Origin: Hydractinia symbiolongicarpus
Lineage: Eukaryota > Cnidaria > Hydrozoa > Anthoathecata > Hydractiniidae
Assembly: GCF_029227915.1 (NCBI RefSeq)
Contig: NC_079875.1
Coordinates: 24,686,001 to 24,746,000, forward strand
Direction: 5' to 3'
Length of the DNA: 60,000 nucleotides
In this document: in pieces, positions 11,229 to 20,668 of the stretch
Position numbering within the stretch: the stretch's first letter is position 1
How the letters are laid out: each line of letters starts with the position of its first letter
Notes under the pieces: model-generated
Database searches by the model: none
What the model was told of the DNA's origin: nothing
The model's input: the letters and a program-made list of their open reading frames with translations, nothing else
Made by a program: the position numbers and the translations under genes

Positions 11229-11407
11229 ATTTAAAAATCGTCAGATCTGGCGCAAACGAGAGAGAAATTATTCTACTGTTAAAAAGAATCGATCTTGTTA
11301 GTTTTAAAGATACAGGGCGGCCGCGTGGGTCGTTCAAAGTGGTCCTAGTGAAAACCCCGACCTGTCCGGGATCAGGATTTTTCCGGGAACGGGACGGGAA
11401 GGGTTAA

Positions 11408-12506
11408 ACTGAAACAGCAGTAAAAAAATCAGATTCTTATAAATAATAAAAAAAGGGGCAACGGTGATAAGAATATGCTTTATTAGAAAACCAGGCTGGA
11501 ATTTTTGGTAAACACAATAGGTCTATTGTTTAAACAACAGAGAAATAAGAATAATGAGAAGCCTTGTTAGAATACATAAAGCAAGTAAAAGATCTTAAAT
11601 TGAATATATGGCGTGGTAATTCACTCTGTCTATACCTTAGGTTGACTGGTTTAAAGAAGGGAAGCTGGGAAATTTAAGACTTGTTGCACCAAATCAATGG
11701 TCTGGACGTTGTATAGTATTTTAAAGAATTAAAAAAATTAACACTTTGCACTCGCAAAATGATTATCCACTTGGGAAGCGATTGTCCCTTATCAACTGGA
11801 ACATAAATCCATTTTTTACAGTTAGGTAAAAATACCTTTTGCAAAACCAAAGTAATGTTAATGTATACTTTCAGAACCTTGTAATCCATTCACAGAAACT
11901 ATGGCAGCAAAAGCAATAATAATTATTAAATTTATTCATTTTAAAATAAGTTTTGCAAGTCAATTAAATTGTCTTCTGTCTTCTGTTCAACAGAAACGTC
12001 ATTCTTTTTTATTATGTACACAGTTACTTTACTGCATTTTAAAAATGCTGAGATGGGCGTTTACATTAAATATTCAGAAATTAGCTCTGTCACGATAGCT
12101 CAGTTGGTTAGCATGTTCACTTTGATGTAATGTTCTGCTGCAGTGCTGGTTCGAGTCTCCCTAGTTTTTCCAAAATAAAACCTTTTTGTTGAAGTTGCAA
12201 CTGCAATTTGGAACATTGATAGTTAGTTAATTACGAGTTGGAAACTAATACTATCCTTGCAGGCGAGAGTTTAAAGTACAAACTTTTATTACTTATTGAG
12301 TAGTACAAAATTTCCACTTTACCAGTAATTTTAAACGTTACTACCAGTAGTCCTATTGTCTTACTACCGATCATAATGGTAAAATAATACCAGCATTATA
12401 GAATAGAAAGTTTCTTTTAAGCTGCTGAAAAAAATATATATACTAGCAGTAGTAGAACTTAAATACCAAAAAAGTATTTGAAAACAACAACAACAAAAAA
12501 ACATAC
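11408..12506. other. AP3B intron 7, proximal part
   Basis: AT-rich intron. Apart from the tRNA-like sequence at 12091-12166 no gene or repeat was recognised. Confidence 0.6.
12091..12166 (+). repeat. tRNA-like sequence (tRNA pseudogene or SINE head)
   Basis: An A box TAGCTCAGTTGGTTAGCAT (12096-12114) and a B box GGTTCGAGTCTCC (12148-12160) are spaced as in a tRNA. The acceptor stem does not pair well (CACGATA against CTAGTTT), so a functional tRNA is unlikely. Confidence 0.6.
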
Positions 12507-12692
12507 CATATTCTTGTTAGGATCAAGAAACTGTGTTCTAGAGTATCGCACTAGCATATTAATAACAGCCACTTGTCCCCATTCATCAATATCAATTAAC
12601 ATGTTGCACAGTTTTCGATAATTTTTGTGGATGAGGTCTATTCTTTCTGGACACACTTCTTCAAAAGCTATCACAGTGCTGCCTGCAACAAG
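12507..12692 (-). CDS. AP3B: AP3B exon 7
   Basis: This exon has exactly 62 codons, including [20 protein letters not shown], then [10 protein letters not shown] and [20 protein letters not shown]. It is an unmistakable AP-3 beta trunk sequence. The acceptor is cttag (the nearer AG in TTGCAG gives the wrong frame) and the donor is GTATGT. Intron 7, downstream, holds the piggyBac/mariner/Rep nest. Confidence 0.97.
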
Positions 12693-14193
12693 CTAAGAGT
12701 AGAAAAAAGATTTGCTTGATATCGTTTATGTTGTTTAATCACTTTTTTGTTCACACTCAAGGTAAGAAAATAAACATCTTTTTAACCTTTACCCTTATGA
12801 TCGTGTTTACCCTTATGATCGTGAAGGGTGAGAATAAGCAGTGTGATTATGTTATTTAGAGCGTCCGATGTGAGTACTCAGGGCTTCGTAAATTGCATGC
12901 ACGGTGACGAACGTGCACCCAAAGTGAATAAATCTCCTTATTATAAAAATTTTGATTTGTTAAAAAAACAATGAAATATACTTATGTGTGACGTTTTTCG
13001 TTAAAAAATGATTAAGCCCGCATGGTCGCTGATAAAGTTTCTAGTGCTTTCTTCTTCACAAAAATGGCAGGCAACAAAAGTTATACCACCCAAAAGACGA
13101 CGTTTCCAAGAAGTGGAGGACATCGATAGTGATTCATTATGCATAACTAGCAACAGTGAGGACGATAATAAGTGAAAAATAATTTTTTTCTAGGAACCTT
13201 TGTTCTAACAGTGCATAAAGTGCTTTCACACATAAAGTGTGTTTATGAATCTTGTTTATTGTCCACAACAGTATTATTGCTTTTGTTTTTCCCCCATCTC
13301 AAAATGAACTAAAAATGTTTTCATGAACCGATCATAAGAGAATATATAATATATAACGTTAATGTCCTTGAACAAACTTTGAATCCAGGTTTAGTATGCC
13401 CTCTTGCTTCGAAAGCTCTCTTTGCGCAAATTTTCTTTAGGTTTCTATATAAATAAAAACTTGCGAAGCACTGGGAACGACTTCAGTCTTCAAAAGTATA
13501 ACGATGTGCTATCTAAAAACCAGAGTTGAACTGACGCAAGCTTGGTAAAATACAAGTTTTCAAGGAGCATTTGGAAAGTGCCCTGAGCTTTAGTTTATGA
13601 AAAATGAACATGTATATCATCAACTACATCCCATAAGCAGCTCATATTAAGCGTACGGAATACACCACGGGAAGGTAGGTCAATAGGACTTGTATTCCAT
13701 ACCTGAAAATTGGGAAAGGCCGAAATCGATTATATAAAGCTTCTGACTAACCTTTTTTGTTAGGGAAATTTCTAAAAATTGCATGCACAATTTACGCGCA
13801 CGCCGATGAAATCACGGGCACGAAAATTGTCATGCACGACCGTGTATGTAATTTTATGTCACGTACATGTAAACCAGCCAAAAATGTAACAAAAAAGATA
13901 TTTTTATTTTTTTTTAAATATAATCCTTTTTAACTAAGGAGAAAATCAAACCTGAAAACACTTAGTTGACACATTACATATGCTAAATTTTCCAATATTT
14001 TTAACAACAGGAATAAAATCATGGTAAAGTTTTAATTTCTTTAAAATTAAAAAAAAAAAGATTGAAAACTGTATTTATTTAACACCTTGACTATGTGTGG
14101 GCAAAGTAGTGATTGCAGGAGTAAAGGATTAATTCCAATCCAATCAACACTCAACAATTTCAAAGTGTAACTGTGTAAGGCCATTTTTTAATA
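12693..14193. other. AP3B intron 6, part without recognised gene
   Basis: AT-rich. A 17-bp direct repeat TTACCCTTATGATCGTG occurs twice near 12787-12822. A 27-bp stretch at 13668-13694 is shared, inverted, with the element at 18409-19457. Confidence 0.55.
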
Positions 14194-15754
14194 TCTTGAT
14201 GATAATACCCGTATTCCATCTGTCTGTCTCTGCGCAACATGGCGTCGCAAGTAGCGAGACATACCCGCGGTCCTGAAGCTTTATTTTGGATCCACGGCAG
14301 ACTCCGTTTTTACCGGCTTTGGTTTGATCGTTAACGCGTAAAAACCAATCATGAGGGTTGATTTTCTCTAATGACCAATTGAAGTGCTTCACGGCCTCAA
14401 CATGCCAACGGAGGAAACAAGCTACCCCTACAAAGGTCATTTTGGTTTGGAAGTGATGGTTTGAAATTTGTATGTCTCCTTTTGATCCTTTTTTCTTCTG
14501 AGTACTTTAGTAGTAGGATTATTTAGTTTCTGTGTGTTTTCTATTCTTTTAAAGTTTTTTCGGTTTGGTATATTGTTATTTATTTTTATGTTGAAGTTGG
14601 GTTTACCTAGCTAGCGCCTTTTAGCTACCTCTGGCTAAAAAGTGAAAGTAGCTAAATGCAGTTTGGCTGCAACAAAATTCTTAATTCTTATGCTAAATGC
14701 AGTTAGGCAGCTACCAATTTTATTACTGCTATGAAATCTTATGCTGAAAAAAAAAATTGCTGAGTATATATTTTTTTAACTGAACTTGATAACGACAGGT
14801 GGTTTCTTGATTTTTTTTTAAACTGAAGTCGCGATAAGTTTTTTTAAAAATGGTGTTACGCCTTACTCATGTGCGACACAGTCTACCTGTACTTAGCGCT
14901 TTGTCCGGTGTTAACTACGGGCTGTTTCCTGTGTTTCTGTTTAACTGAAGTTGTGATAACGTTTTTTACAGAAAAAAGTACACATTGTTTATCGTTACTA
15001 AGCGCTCAGCTTAACATTTTTTGAACTTTTCGCCGGAAATATTCCCCGAAAAATAAAGAAGATTGGCCAGTTGCTTTCACTATGAAGGGGTAACAATGAA
15101 TTGTAATCTAAGTTGCCGAAAGTTATTTTTCGAATAATATATTACACCGGAAACACCATAAAGTTGTGTGCACTTCACTTGATTTTCTACACACTATATG
15201 GCTGTAGTAAATCGCTTAACCTCCTGAATGTGTGGCACAGTTGACGGTTCTTATTAATCACATAATCTGGTGTTTAATGCTGGGTAACAGCCACTTGTGG
15301 CTTAACCCGGCGTTTCAACAGAGTGTATCCTGTGTTTTGTAAACCAAAGCTGCAATAGTTTTTTTTGAATAGGTTCTTATGCCTAAACGCATGTGCCGTA
15401 CCGTTTACCTGTACTAAGCGCTCAGTCCAGTGTCACAATTAATTTGTTAACCTTTACTGAAACTTATTTCGCAAAATAAAATAAAATTGACCAATTGTTT
15501 TTCCTATAACGGGGTAACAAATGGTTGTAAATTGTGTTTTTATTTTAGCTAAAGTTGCAGTAGAGTTATATTTTCAAAAATACACTACAGCCGAAACACT
15601 ATAGTGTTGTGTGCACTTTACTCGATTAACGACATACTGCATACCTGTACTAAAGTGCTCCACCTGACCGTGTGGCACAGTTTATGGCTCTTATTAGGCG
15701 CTCCACATAGTGTTCAACGGCGGGTCACACCTTGACTTGTGACTTACCCCTACA
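14194..15754 (+). mobile_element. Helitron-2-like non-autonomous element, copy A
   Basis: The 5' end (TCTTGATGATAATACCCGTA then TTCCATCTGTCTGTCTCTGCG) is a divergent form of the TCTATATTATAATACCCG... terminus of the neighbouring units. The interior carries repeated modules such as CTGTACTAAGCGCTCAG(C/T)CC and GTGTGGCACAGTT. The 3' end is eroded (CTTGTGACTTACCCC). The left border is approximate. Confidence 0.6.
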
Positions 15755-17170
15755 TCTATTATCTCTTTAATAATAGCCGTATTTTGTCTGTCTGTCCGCG
15801 AAAGCCGCGTCCTGTTACGGAAACACGAAATTTTGTAAATTACGCGCCGATACCAAATGCGATATATTTTTACCGACTTTGTTTTGACCGCTCGCGCGTA
15901 GAATACCATTCACAACGCCTGATTCTTTAAAAAAAAAACAAGATTTTCGCAACCAGAAAGAATCCAAGATCTTCGCGGAACAAAGGCCATTTTGATAATG
16001 GTCATGTTTGTGGTCAGTGTGTGAGGTTTGTAGGCCTGTTTGACTTTTTTATCTTCTAAAAGCCTTATATATTTGTAATATTTGTTTTCTGTTTGTTTTC
16101 AATGTTAGGATAAATATATTGTCAGGTTTTTTAGCCACGTACAGATCTTAAACGCACCAGTTTTAGGATGTTTGGCTAGGAACGAAGATTAGCTAGCTAT
16201 AGCTACTAGCTAGCTAGAGCCTCACTTATTGCTATTCTGTTTGGTATAAGAGCTTTTTATCCTAGCCAACATTTATTTTTATGTTGAGGCTGTGGCTATT
16301 TAAAAAGTGAAAGTATAAAAATGCAGTTTGGCTACAACAATATTCTTAAGCAATACATAATTTTTATGCTAAATGCAGTTAGCTAGCTAGGTATAGCTAC
16401 ATATTTTATAATTTTTCTGCAAACTTTTTCTGCAAATGAAATGGCTGAGCGATTGTTTTGGCTGGACGAGTAACGACAGGCTGTTCCCTGTGTTTTTATT
16501 TAAACCGAAGTTGCAATGAACATTTTTGGAAAAGGGTAATACGCCTTATGCGCCTGTTCAACTGTGTTTAACTGTACTTAGCCTAGTGTTAAAAACAGAC
16601 TGTTTTTTGTAAAAGGCTGTTACGCCTATGGGCATGTGCAACACCGTTTACCTGTATATACTAAGGTCAGCCCACCACTGTGACAATTAATTTTTAAACT
16701 TTCTTGGGAATCACGCCTGGACTAACCGCTCAGCCCTGTGTCTGCGAGAAAGTTTTTTTCAAAAGGGTATTATTCCTATACGCTGTGCAACACGGTTTAA
16801 CTGTACTAAGCGCTCAGCCCAGTGTCACGATTAATTTTTTAACTTGCGCAAAAAGTTATTCTGCAAAATGAAATAAAATTGACGATTGTTTTTGCTATGA
16901 TGGAGTAACAACACTTTGTAAACTCTGTTTTTATATCAGTTATCGTTGCGGGAAAGTTATTTTTTGAAAAATATGTTACAGTCGCACACTATAATGGTGT
17001 ATGCGCTTCAAAAGATTAACAACATACTGTATACCTGTACTAAAGCGCTCCACCTGATCCTGTGGGACAGTTTACGGCTCTTATTAAGCGCTCCACAGAG
17101 TGTTCAATGTCGGATCACACCTTTACTTGTGGCTTAACCCGGCGTTTCGACGCCGGGTTTCCCGGCTAGT
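15755..17170 (+). mobile_element. Helitron-2-like non-autonomous element, copy B
   Basis: The 5' end TCTATTATCTCTTTAATAAT runs into AGCCG and TGTCTGTCTGTCCGCG. The 3' end at 17131-17170 is diagnostic: AACCCGGCG TTTCGA CGCCGGGTT forms a hairpin a few bases before a terminal CTAGT. The interior resembles copy A and the minus-strand copy at 56323-57935. No helicase or Rep is encoded. Confidence 0.78.
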
Positions 17171-17304
17171 TCTATATTATAATACCCGTATACGTCTGTC
17201 TGTCACACAAAATGGTAGCTTAGCTGCGCAAGTAGCAAGTAGCACGCAATGCAGTATAAAAAGGACGGGCGAACTTGTGGATTTTCCACGGGCTAATGAC
17301 TAGT
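17171..17304 (+). mobile_element. 134-bp Helitron-2-like mini-element
   Basis: It starts TCTATATTATAATACCCGTA directly after the CTAGT of copy B and ends GGATTTTCCACGGG CTAATGACTAGT. The two ends form asymmetric inverted repeats (CTA...ATTA...CCCGT). It lies 29 bp from the splice donor of AP3B exon 6. Confidence 0.78.
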
Positions 17305-17333
17305 TATGTCACAAAAATAACAATTAAACTTAC

Positions 17334-17400
17334 TGTTGTCTTATCTTGTAACAATTTCTCAATGATCTCCACTAGTGCATCCTTTTGTTCTGCATCCAAA
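17334..17400 (-). CDS. AP3B: AP3B exon 6
   Basis: This 67-nt exon has one base completing the split codon, then LDAEQKDALVEIIEKLLQDK plus TT. It corresponds to LDPEQKEMLIEVIEKLLKDK of vertebrate AP-3 beta. The donor GTAAG is at 17333. The end of a 134-bp Helitron-like insertion (17304) lies only 29 bp inside intron 6 from this donor. Confidence 0.93.
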
Positions 17401-17477
17401 CTTAAAATGACAACGGGATTATTATTTTTATCCTTGCAATACATCAAAAATGCTAGCAGTAACAACATTAAACATAC

Positions 17478-17638
17478 CAGTAAAGCTTTGGGATTGCATT
17501 AGCAGCAGTCTTGCGAACATAGGGTGACATATCAGTGACTGCTTCTTTTAATGACAACATCATGATTGGAACAATTACAGGAACACGAATACTTGACAAA
17601 ACTCTTAAAGCACTTGCACGAATTAGTTGGTTTGGATC
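17478..17638 (-). CDS. AP3B: AP3B exon 5
   Basis: This 161-nt exon encodes [20 protein letters not shown], then [20 protein letters not shown] and [13 protein letters not shown]. These are adaptin HEAT-like helices, near-identical to AP-3 beta. The acceptor is aaaag, the donor GTATG, and it exits in phase 2. Confidence 0.96.
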
Positions 17639-17766
17639 CTTTTATTTAGTAAACAAATGTAAAATTTTTTCACAACATTAATTGAACTACTAAGCTAAAA
17701 AAACTATTTCATGATTGGTAGCTATGAATAAATGCTGAAAGCTCAAATAATTTTTAAAGGAGATAC

Positions 17767-17862
17767 CTTTAAGCCCCTTTGAAACGTTGCGATTGATAAT
17801 AAAGCAAGGTCTTGTTGTTCTTCAGCATATCGCACCAGGTACACATACACTAGCTTCTTTAT
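17767..17862 (-). CDS. AP3B: AP3B exon 4
   Basis: This exon has exactly 32 codons, starting [19 protein letters not shown] and ending FQRGLK. It is nearly identical to the vertebrate AP-3 beta trunk ([20 protein letters not shown]). The acceptor is tttag, the donor GTATCT, and both ends are phase 0. This is the most conserved block and the firmest evidence for the gene. Confidence 0.96.
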
Positions 17863-17980
17863 CTAAATATTGTTTTTGTTTATTCTGACAAAAGTAAAGA
17901 ATTAAGAAACACATACAGAATGCCGGCATTCTTTTTGCCTCATAGGTAAGAAATTTATTATATTTATTTATATTCCATTA

Positions 17981-20535
17981 TTCATCGTCATCATCATTCT
18001 TGGCTTAACGTCCGTTTTCCATGCTAGCATGGGTTGGACGGGGTATATTAATGACCCTCTTCCAATCTGATCTAGACTGTGTTAGATCTAAACTCAACTT
18101 CCTCTGTATCAAGTCTGTCCTTATAACTTCCTGCCAAGTCTTTCTCAGTCTGCCTCTGAGCTTTACTTCAGGAACTATTAAGTCTCTACACTTTCTTACC
18201 CAATTATCCCCCTACATTTTTTCCAAGTGCCCCAGCCAATTCAATCTTCTTATCTGGATAACATCTTTAAATCTATGGATACTTAGCCTGCTTCTTAGCT
18301 CATCTGAACACTTTCTGTCTCTCAGACTGGCGTTACACATCCACCTAACCATTCTCATATCTTTCTTTTCTAAACGGATCTTCCTGCTTCACTGCCCATG
18401 TCTCACTACAGCCCTTAAAGTTAGAACTTTTTTACATCGGCAATAAAACTGCCGACGTGAGATACATTTCAACTGATTTGCGTCGGCAATTTTTTTTGTA
18501 GTAAAATTTTTCAGCTGGCAAAAACTTTGTCATTCACCTTGTATTGGGGCTAGACCTCACATAAATTCGATGTATTGATCTCCTAAGACGATGACAAATG
18601 GAAACGGAGTACAAGTCCCATTGACCTACCTTCCCGATGCTGTACTTCGGTAAGTTAATAGTTCACTCCTAACTGGCATTCTATGTTTCGAGATGAACTC
18701 ATTAGGAAGTACGTTGTGCACATGCTATTTACGAACTGAAGGTCAGGGTATCATTAAGTTGTATATTGCAGAAGTCGCCGGTGACATGCTTCGACAATGC
18801 TTCTCACCAGCACAGTTCACCGTGAAGCAGAACTCAATTTATAGAGTCTTCACAGAACATCTCTCCTCACAAAACCGAGGGCAGGGCTGACTTATTGCCT
18901 GCTGTGTTGTGTGGAAGACTGAACTGTCAGACTTCTTTTTAATACGATATACAATTTTTAGATTATTATTAAATTATTATTATTACTAAACATATTTGAT
19001 TTCTCTTTCCCCTTTTAAAAAGATTTTTTAAACTTGATTTAACATGATTTTTCCTTGGTATTACATCACCAGAACATTCGTCCGAAAGCTGTATTAAGGT
19101 ACAGGACACCTAACCTCTCCCATGTTCTGGTTATATTTAACTTGCATGGGTGCGCACTCTTCTCGCAGTATTCTCTGTGACGATGAAAGTCGGACTGACT
19201 TGTAGCATGGTTCCAAATAGTCTTCCGTCTTTCGTTCGAGTCTTAGTGAAATGCACCAGCCGAGTAAAAGAGTGTCAGCATGAAGGACAGGGGCCGACTT
19301 TAATGTTCTCTATACCTTACGCTCTTCATAATAACACCGACCGTTTTTGATCGTGGCATTCATTCAAATTTCACAACTAAATTACTACAGTATTTTCGTA
19401 TTTTACGTCGGCAATTACGTCGGCAGTGCCGAATGCCGACGCTAATTTTAAGGGCTGCACTACCGTACAACATAACACTTCTTACACAGGCCTTATACAA
19501 CCTACCTTTTAACTAAATTGACAAGACTCTGCTAGTCAACAAAGGAAGTAACTCTCTGAACTTTTTCCAAGCAGAACCTATCCTGTAAGTAACACTTCTT
19601 CCAACACCCCCTTCACTGCCCAACATATCACCAAAGTAACAGAAATTCTTAACTATCTCTAACAAGCCACTGTTGTACATCATTGAAGCTGGAAATACTT
19701 CATTCTCTATAATCTCACCTTTGCAACGCTTGCATACAAACTGGATGTCAGCTCTTAACCTTCTACCAATACTACTGCGCTTCTTATGTACCCAATGCTT
19801 GCAAGTCTGACAAAAAATTGAGTTACTACCAACCCCTTTCCTGCAAACTCCACAAGGCCACTTACCAACTACAAGGTCACACTTGTCTGCAATGCTACTA
19901 ATCATGACTTAAGACTTTGCTGTGTTCACCCTTAGCTCTTTCCTTCTAGTCCTTTCTTCCACTTCTTAAACTTTTCAACTAATCCTTCCATCGACCCTGC
20001 TATGAGAACCAAATCATCTGCATACAGTACCACTATCAGGAAGCCTAACATCGTGTATCGTGTATCATGCGCGACACTCACAATCCATCAATTCTTTCTC
20101 TAAGTAACTTATCAACCACTCTTTCAACAACTTTTATTACTTGATCAACCAACTTCAAACCTCTATAGTTACCTTCTTACCACCCTGGCCCTTAAAACAA
20201 TTCACTATTACACTTCACTCACTCAGAATAGCACCATCCTTTATAATCTGATTAGCAAGACTTGTAATAAGCTCAACTCCAATATATCCAGATGCTTTTA
20301 CCATCTCTGCAACAATACCTGATACTCCTGCAGCCTTGCCAATCTTCAATTTCCTAATAGCCTCCACTACCCATTCTGTCTTGATCTGCATAGCTTGCCC
20401 TTCTACAACATCATCATCAGGCAAATTATCCTCATCACAATCAAACTCAGTGTTAAGCAACCTCTGATAAGAATTCTTCCAAGCTACCCTTTTCTCCTCC
20501 TCTGTGCTAGCCAAAACACCTTCATCATTATAATT
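17981..20535 (-). mobile_element. Non-LTR retrotransposon (LINE), 5'-truncated, filling AP3B intron 3
   Basis: The minus strand reads RT pieces: EGVLASTEEEKRVAWKNSYQ and KIGKAAGVSGIVAEMVKASG (20571-20215), a Cys/His-rich finger WPCGVCRKGVGSNSIFCQTC with KHWVHK inside frame 19905-19513, and GSAWKKFRELLPLLTSRVLS. The C-terminal part lies beyond a 1,049-bp insertion, at 18408-17995. The 3' end (CCATGCTAGCATGG, then a GATGAT-type tail at 17981) is shared with the copy at 37003-37588. Stops and shifts show it is inactive. Confidence 0.85.
18409..19457. mobile_element. Non-autonomous DNA transposon with CACTA target duplication
   Basis: The sequence CACTA occurs at 18404-18408 and again at 19458-19462, and removing one copy restores the LINE sequence as in the intact copy at 37430-37460. 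Inverted ends CAGCCCTTAAA(G/A)TTAG (15 of 16 identical) are followed by subterminal copies of (C)GTCGGCA in both directions. No transposase is present. The 5-bp duplication excludes mariner, piggyBac and typical 8-bp hAT insertion; I do not assign a superfamily. Confidence 0.88.
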
Positions 20536-20593
20536 AATGTAAAATAATATAATTAATGAGCAACAACTCATTATTTAAAAGATAAAATTTCAC

Positions 20594-20668
20594 CTCTATG
20601 TTCTTTGAGACAACGTTCTTGACCACAGCAGGAAAAAGTTCTGACACATCTTTTCCTGATGCCATCAT
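20594..20668 (-). CDS. AP3B: AP3B exon 3
   Basis: This 75-nt exon has 25 codons: MMASGKDVSELFPAVVKN followed by VVSKNIE. It matches the MIAKGKNASELFPAVVKN segment of AP-3 beta. The acceptor is ttttag and the donor GTGAAA. The 5' remnant of the LINE filling intron 3 lies only about 60 bp downstream of the donor. Confidence 0.93.

Larger units (their letters stand above)
6305..11403 (-). mobile_element. piggyBac-type element, nested, TTAA-flanked
   Basis: TTAA at 6301-6304 and 11404-11407 flanks termini that both begin CCCTTCCCG reading inward (left CCCTTCCCGCCCC, right CCCTTCCCGTCCC). TTAA duplication and CCC ends are characteristic of piggyBac. Transposase pieces on the minus strand (11228-10912 and 7216-6792) support the class. 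Subtracting the TA-flanked insertion 7219-10909 leaves about 1.4 kb, far shorter than an autonomous piggyBac, and the catalytic DDE core is absent. It was therefore already an internally deleted, non-autonomous copy. It lies in AP3B intron 7, transposase on the same strand as AP3B. Confidence 0.9.

Noticed and set aside
12091-12166. Functional tRNA gene
   Set aside because: A and B boxes are present but the acceptor stem does not pair.
14144-14440. Coding frame of 98 residues, minus strand
   Set aside because: It lies within a Helitron-like repeat end and reads through its terminal sequence; no protein similarity.
16190-16220. TAGCTAGCTAG-type runs here and at several other places as a satellite
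   Set aside because: They are short and scattered, with no sustained array.
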